Shown one piece after another: positions 41,269 to 44,082 of a stretch of DNA of 44,082 bases (position 1 is the first letter of the stretch; every line of letters begins with the position of its first letter). The stretch comes from Bacteroides sp. (GTDB taxonomy: Bacteria > Bacteroidota > Bacteroidia > Bacteroidales > UBA7960), in the NCBI GenBank assembly GCA_036351255.1, contig JAZBOS010000077.1:1-44082 (forward strand). Reading direction: 5' to 3'. The translations under genes were made by a program, and so were the position numbers. Below the pieces are notes generated by a model. It was not told the origin of the DNA, searched no databases, and saw only the letters and a program-made list of their open reading frames with translations.

Positions 41269-43626
41269 ATGAGTAAAAAGCATTTTCAGGCAGCCCTTCT
41301 TTTGTTGCTGTTTTTTCTTTTGCCTCTCCGGCTCTTTGCAGCCTATCAGGAGAATGTTCCTCAGCGGGTCGTACAGCCCGATGGCTCTGTCCTTGAGTTG
41401 CTGGCCAGTGGCGACGAGTTCTTCAACTATCTGCACGATGATCAGGGCTATACCGTTATTTCTGGCAAAGACGGCTTTTATTACTATGCCATTAAGGTAA
41501 ACGACCAGATCGTGGCCTCAGACCTCAGGGTAGGACAGCACGATCCGCGCAGCCTGGGTTTGCAAAAAAGGTTATTCATCAGTCCGGATGCTTACCGCAA
41601 GAAAGTGGAGGACTACTACAGCCAGGTGGATCCGGCTGCCAAGGCGCCCCACACTGGCAGTATGGTGAACCTGGTCATTTATATCCGTTTTTCTGATGAA
41701 GAAGAGTTTACCACCCCGCGCAGTACCTTTGACAACTATTTCAACCAGGCTGAAGGGCCCTCCCTCAGGCATTACTTCCAGGAAGTTTCCTATGGTCAGC
41801 TCGACATTGAAAGCCACCATTTTCCCGTATCGGAAATGACGGTCAACCTGTCCTACCAGGCTACCCAGCCCCGTGCGTATTATCAGCCTGCCAGCGAAAC
41901 CAACACCATTGGCTATGACCCTGACATTCCTACCTCAAATGGCTCAAACCCTAACGGGCGCACCTATCGCGAGCATTCATTGCTGGTTGCGGCCGTGCTG
42001 AACCTGACGGAACAGATTCCTACCACCCTGAACCTCGATGGCGATGGTGACGGCCGTGTAGATAACGTTTCCTTTATCCTTAAGGGCCAGCAGGACGGAT
42101 GGAACGACCTGCTGTGGGCACACCGCTGGTCGCTTTGGTCTCAGGTTGTTAACATCAGGGGTAAGCGGGTGTATGATTATACCTTTCAACCCCAGACCCA
42201 AAGCAGCGTCAATGTCTTGTGTCACGAAATGTTTCATGCCCTGGGCGCCCCCGATCTTTACCACTATAGCGACAATGGCTTTACCCCGGTTGGACCATGG
42301 GATCTGATGCATTCGGGGTTTGTCCATATGGGTGCTTATATGAAATGGAAATATGCCGGACAGCAATGGATCAGCGACATTCCCACCATCAGCGACCCCG
42401 GCACCTATACACTCAACCCCCTGCTGGTGCAGGAAAACAATGCCTATCGTATCAACAGCATCAACTCCGATAACGAATTCTTTATCGTGGAGTACCGTAA
42501 GCGAAGCGGGCATTACGAAACCAATATCCCGGGCGAAGGGCTGCTGGTTTATCGTATCAATCCCGAGGCCGGCAACGGAAATGCCAGCGGACCCCCCGAT
42601 GAAATTTACCTTTATCGTCTCGATGGTAGCGTCACCTCCAACGGCAATATTTTCCAGGCCTATTTCAGCGAGGAAAGCGGACGGACAGAATTTTCGGATG
42701 ATACCAACCCCTCTTCTTTTCTCTCAGGCAATCTGCCTGCAGACATTTACATTTCTAATATTTCATCAGCCGGGGAAACCATTTCCTTCGATCTGATGCC
42801 TGCCTTCGATGATGTGTTTCCGCCCAACAACCTGATCGCGCTGGTAAATGAGGATAATGCCGTAGAACTTAACTGGGAACTTCCCGATCCGCCTGCCGGG
42901 GAGGGAGACCCCATACTGCTTGGGTTTCATGTGTATCGCAAGGGGTTGATTCACGACACCGTTGTTGATCCGGAAATCTTTTCCTACCTGGATGAGACAG
43001 CCCCAGCCGGCACAGTGACCTATTACGTGAGGGCCTTTTATGAGGGCGACCTGGTGTCGGCTCCTACCAACGTGGCCAGCGTCAACGTACCGTCTTACCT
43101 GATGGTTGACGGGGAGACCACCTATGACGTGGGCAACAATTCCGGCAATCAGAAGGTGGCCATTCGGTCGAACCTTAGCCAGTGGAGTGTCAATGCATCC
43201 CAGGGTTGGGTTGATCCTTACCCTGGCGTGGGCTCCTACAGCCGCAACATTTACCTCTATTATGATTCCAATCCCTCGGGTACGCCACGTCAAACCAGTA
43301 TTTCTATAAGCGGAAGTGGTTTCTCGGAGATCATTACCCTGCGCCAGGGTTACAGTGTTTCTGTGGATGATCAGGATACCCCAGGTTTCCGCATTTTTCC
43401 CAATCCCAGCCAGAGCGGTTACCTGATGCTGCAGATGGGCCAGGCCTCCGGAAAAGCACAACTGCGCCTTTATGACCTGACAGGCCGGCAGATGATTGAC
43501 CAGGCGCTTGATGCCCAGCCCGGGCAAACAGTGCGGATCAGCACTGAAGGCTTGCCAGCAGGCTTATACCTCGTGGAGGTCTTTAGTCACGAAGGGGTTT
43601 TCCGTGAGAAGGTAATCCTGAGGTAA
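41269..43626 (+). CDS. Secreted M6-family metalloprotease with BACON-like domain and T9SS sorting domain
   Basis: The ATG at 41269 gives 785 residues (MSKKHFQAALLLLLFFLLPLRLFA, a signal peptide). A propeptide-like region is followed by a catalytic domain with H319-EMFH323-ALGAPDLYHY, the HExxHxxGxxD zinc motif of M6/immune-inhibitor-A-like proteases. A fibronectin-like module (about 520-610, VELNWELPDPP ... GFHVYRKG) and a BACON-like beta-sandwich (about 615-705, LSQWSVNASQGWVDPYPG) come next. The last ~75 residues (FRIFPNPSQSGYLML ... LRLYDLTGRQM ... GLYLVEVFSHEG) are a type A T9SS tail. A secreted, surface-linked protease is expected, perhaps used for protein degradation. It is a single gene, followed by an intrinsic terminator. 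Confidence 0.9.
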   Translation: MSKKHFQAALLLLLFFLLPLRLFAAYQENVPQRVVQPDGSVLELLASGDEFFNYLHDDQGYTVISGKDGFYYYAIKVNDQIVASDLRVGQHDPRSLGLQKRLFISPDAYRKKVEDYYSQVDPAAKAPHTGSMVNLVIYIRFSDEEEFTTPRSTFDNYFNQAEGPSLRHYFQEVSYGQLDIESHHFPVSEMTVNLSYQATQPRAYYQPASETNTIGYDPDIPTSNGSNPNGRTYREHSLLVAAVLNLTEQIPTTLNLDGDGDGRVDNVSFILKGQQDGWNDLLWAHRWSLWSQVVNIRGKRVYDYTFQPQTQSSVNVLCHEMFHALGAPDLYHYSDNGFTPVGPWDLMHSGFVHMGAYMKWKYAGQQWISDIPTISDPGTYTLNPLLVQENNAYRINSINSDNEFFIVEYRKRSGHYETNIPGEGLLVYRINPEAGNGNASGPPDEIYLYRLDGSVTSNGNIFQAYFSEESGRTEFSDDTNPSSFLSGNLPADIYISNISSAGETISFDLMPAFDDVFPPNNLIALVNEDNAVELNWELPDPPAGEGDPILLGFHVYRKGLIHDTVVDPEIFSYLDETAPAGTVTYYVRAFYEGDLVSAPTNVASVNVPSYLMVDGETTYDVGNNSGNQKVAIRSNLSQWSVNASQGWVDPYPGVGSYSRNIYLYYDSNPSGTPRQTSISISGSGFSEIITLRQGYSVSVDDQDTPGFRIFPNPSQSGYLMLQMGQASGKAQLRLYDLTGRQMIDQALDAQPGQTVRISTEGLPAGLYLVEVFSHEGVFREKVILR

Positions 43627-43677
43627 GCCCTAAGAACTGCCTTAAAAAGGAATTTTAAATAGTCTTTCAATTGATTT

Positions 43678-43715
43678 CGGGTCTCTGATGAATAATCGGG
43701 GACCCGCATTTTTTT
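43678..43715 (+). terminator. Intrinsic terminator of the M6 protease gene
   Basis: CGGGTCTC (43678-43685) pairs with GGGACCCG (43699-43706) in an 8-bp stem with one G-T pair, followed by a run of seven T. Bases 43716-43867, between this terminator and the next promoter, show nothing I can identify. Confidence 0.82.
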
Positions 43716-43867
43716 CAGGTGGAGCACCAAACCCTGCCCGCTTTGGATTTCCCCAGACCCTTTCAATCAAATCTGAAATAAATGACTGAAAGCAGAGTAA
43801 GGAACATCAAGGAAAGAGCATTAACAAATACTCGTCCTTTCGCTACTGTTAAATCTGAAGTAACCAA

Positions 43868-43897
43868 ATTGTTTTCCGCTAAAATTTAGTATATTTG
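43868..43897 (+). promoter_or_regulatory. Promoter of the structured RNA/leader
   Basis: TATATTTG (43890-43897) is an exact -7 element, with ATTG at 43868-43871 as a possible -33 box (18-base spacer). Transcription would start near 43903, at the base of the first hairpin. Confidence 0.6.
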
Positions 43898-43902
43898 AGA
43901 TA

Positions 43903-44031
43903 GGGTTCAGGTCCCGTTTGGGATGCTGACCCTTCCGGCACGGCCTTTATCGGCTGTTTCGGTCCGGTAGTTTATAGTCTGGGCCTGTGGCAGGGAATCG
44001 TTACAGGAATTATCCTGAAACCATCAGGCCC
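43903..44031 (+). ncRNA. Candidate structured RNA or 5' leader with three hairpins
   Basis: Right after the promoter, three stems can be drawn. (1) GGGT-t-CAG (43903-43910) pairs with CTGACCC (43926-43932), with an inner TCCC/GGGA stem. (2) CCGG (43935-43938) pairs with CCGG (43964-43967), closing ACGGCC/GGCTGT (43940-43945/43952-43957). (3) GGGCCTG-TGG (43981-43990) pairs with CCA-t-CAGGCCC (44021-44031), with an inner CAGGA/TCCTG stem. No ORF fits the stretch. It could be a riboswitch-like leader of the gene starting at 44061 or a stand-alone small RNA. I do not recognise it as a specific Rfam family. Confidence 0.45.
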
Positions 44032-44060
44032 GGCATTTTATGCAAGTAAAAATCGGATCA

Positions 44061-44082
44061 ATGAAAACTACAGAACCTAAAA
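44061..44082 (+). CDS. Possible start of a gene, cut by the window end
   Basis: ATG AAA ACT ACA GAA CCT AAA at 44061 is open to the window end (MKTTEPK). It lies 30 bases after the third hairpin of the leader-like RNA. Only seven codons are visible, so neither reality nor function can be judged from them. Confidence 0.3.

Noticed and set aside
43903..44031. Leader RNA considered as SRP RNA, tmRNA or RNase P RNA
   Set aside because: The hallmark conserved segments of those RNAs are not visible, and the position right before a possible ATG fits a leader better.

Overview
The window looks like chromosomal DNA of a member of the Bacteroidota, most likely Bacteroidales/Marinilabiliales-like. This rests on two secreted proteins with type IX secretion (T9SS) C-terminal sorting domains, lineage-typical families (DUF4175, DUF4292, DUF4837 and a PurF-like amidotransferase starting MSDxIKHECG), mostly absent Shine-Dalgarno sequences, and many copies of the Bacteroidota promoter pattern TTTG-N19..21-TAnnTTTG (cleanest in front of tRNA-Ala). 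I see no insertion sequence, prophage, CRISPR array or integrase. It is an ordinary core-genome segment with some unusual non-coding structure.

Layout. 0-6 kb: PurF-like enzyme, a fructosamine-kinase-family protein and a secreted beta-helix T9SS protein. 5.9-9.3 kb, minus strand: AlbA_2 protein, ThpR RNA ligase/phosphodiesterase, LutB-like Fe-S protein and RpiB, with tRNA-Ala(GGC) on the plus strand between ThpR and LutB. 9.3-10.05 kb: the largest intergenic gap, very AT-rich, with a cluster of DnaA-box-like 9-mers. 10-13.3 kb: LytTR response regulator facing RNase R, separated by two terminators and a long palindrome. 13.4-24.7 kb, plus strand: DUF4175 membrane/coiled-coil protein, a degenerate GHKL-like protein, YbeY, MnmG, two parS sites, a methyltransferase, a giant NtrY-like histidine kinase and a small secreted protein made of six TEWKSEA repeats. 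24.7-27.6 kb, minus strand: butyrate kinase and phosphate butyryltransferase, a second long palindrome and Hsp20. 27.9-32.3 kb: YbhN-like membrane protein, PLD-family cardiolipin synthase-like enzyme, NlpC/P60 lipoprotein and glutamine synthetase. 32.5-41.1 kb, mostly minus strand: DeoC, tRNA-Arg(CCG) (plus strand), DUF4837 lipoprotein, LysM lytic transglycosylase, TatA, EnvC-like LytM protein, DUF4292 lipoprotein, TPR lipoprotein and dUTPase. 41.3-43.6 kb: M6-type metalloprotease with a T9SS tail. The window ends with a promoter, a structured leader-like RNA and the first codons of a possible next gene.

Functional themes. tRNA and RNA maintenance (MnmG, YbeY, RNase R, ThpR, two tRNAs), envelope and peptidoglycan remodelling (LysM transglycosylase, EnvC-like, NlpC/P60, TatA, PLD enzyme), nucleotide and nitrogen metabolism (PurF-like, Dut, DeoC, RpiB, GlnA) and fermentation (Ptb-Buk).

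The most notable observation is non-coding. Two textbook parS sites (19559-19574 and 19605-19620) lie right after mnmG, about 10 kb from the AT-rich gap with the repeated 9-mers. Together they suggest that the window lies close to the replication origin and may contain it. This is an inference: no dnaA, parA or parB gene is in the window.
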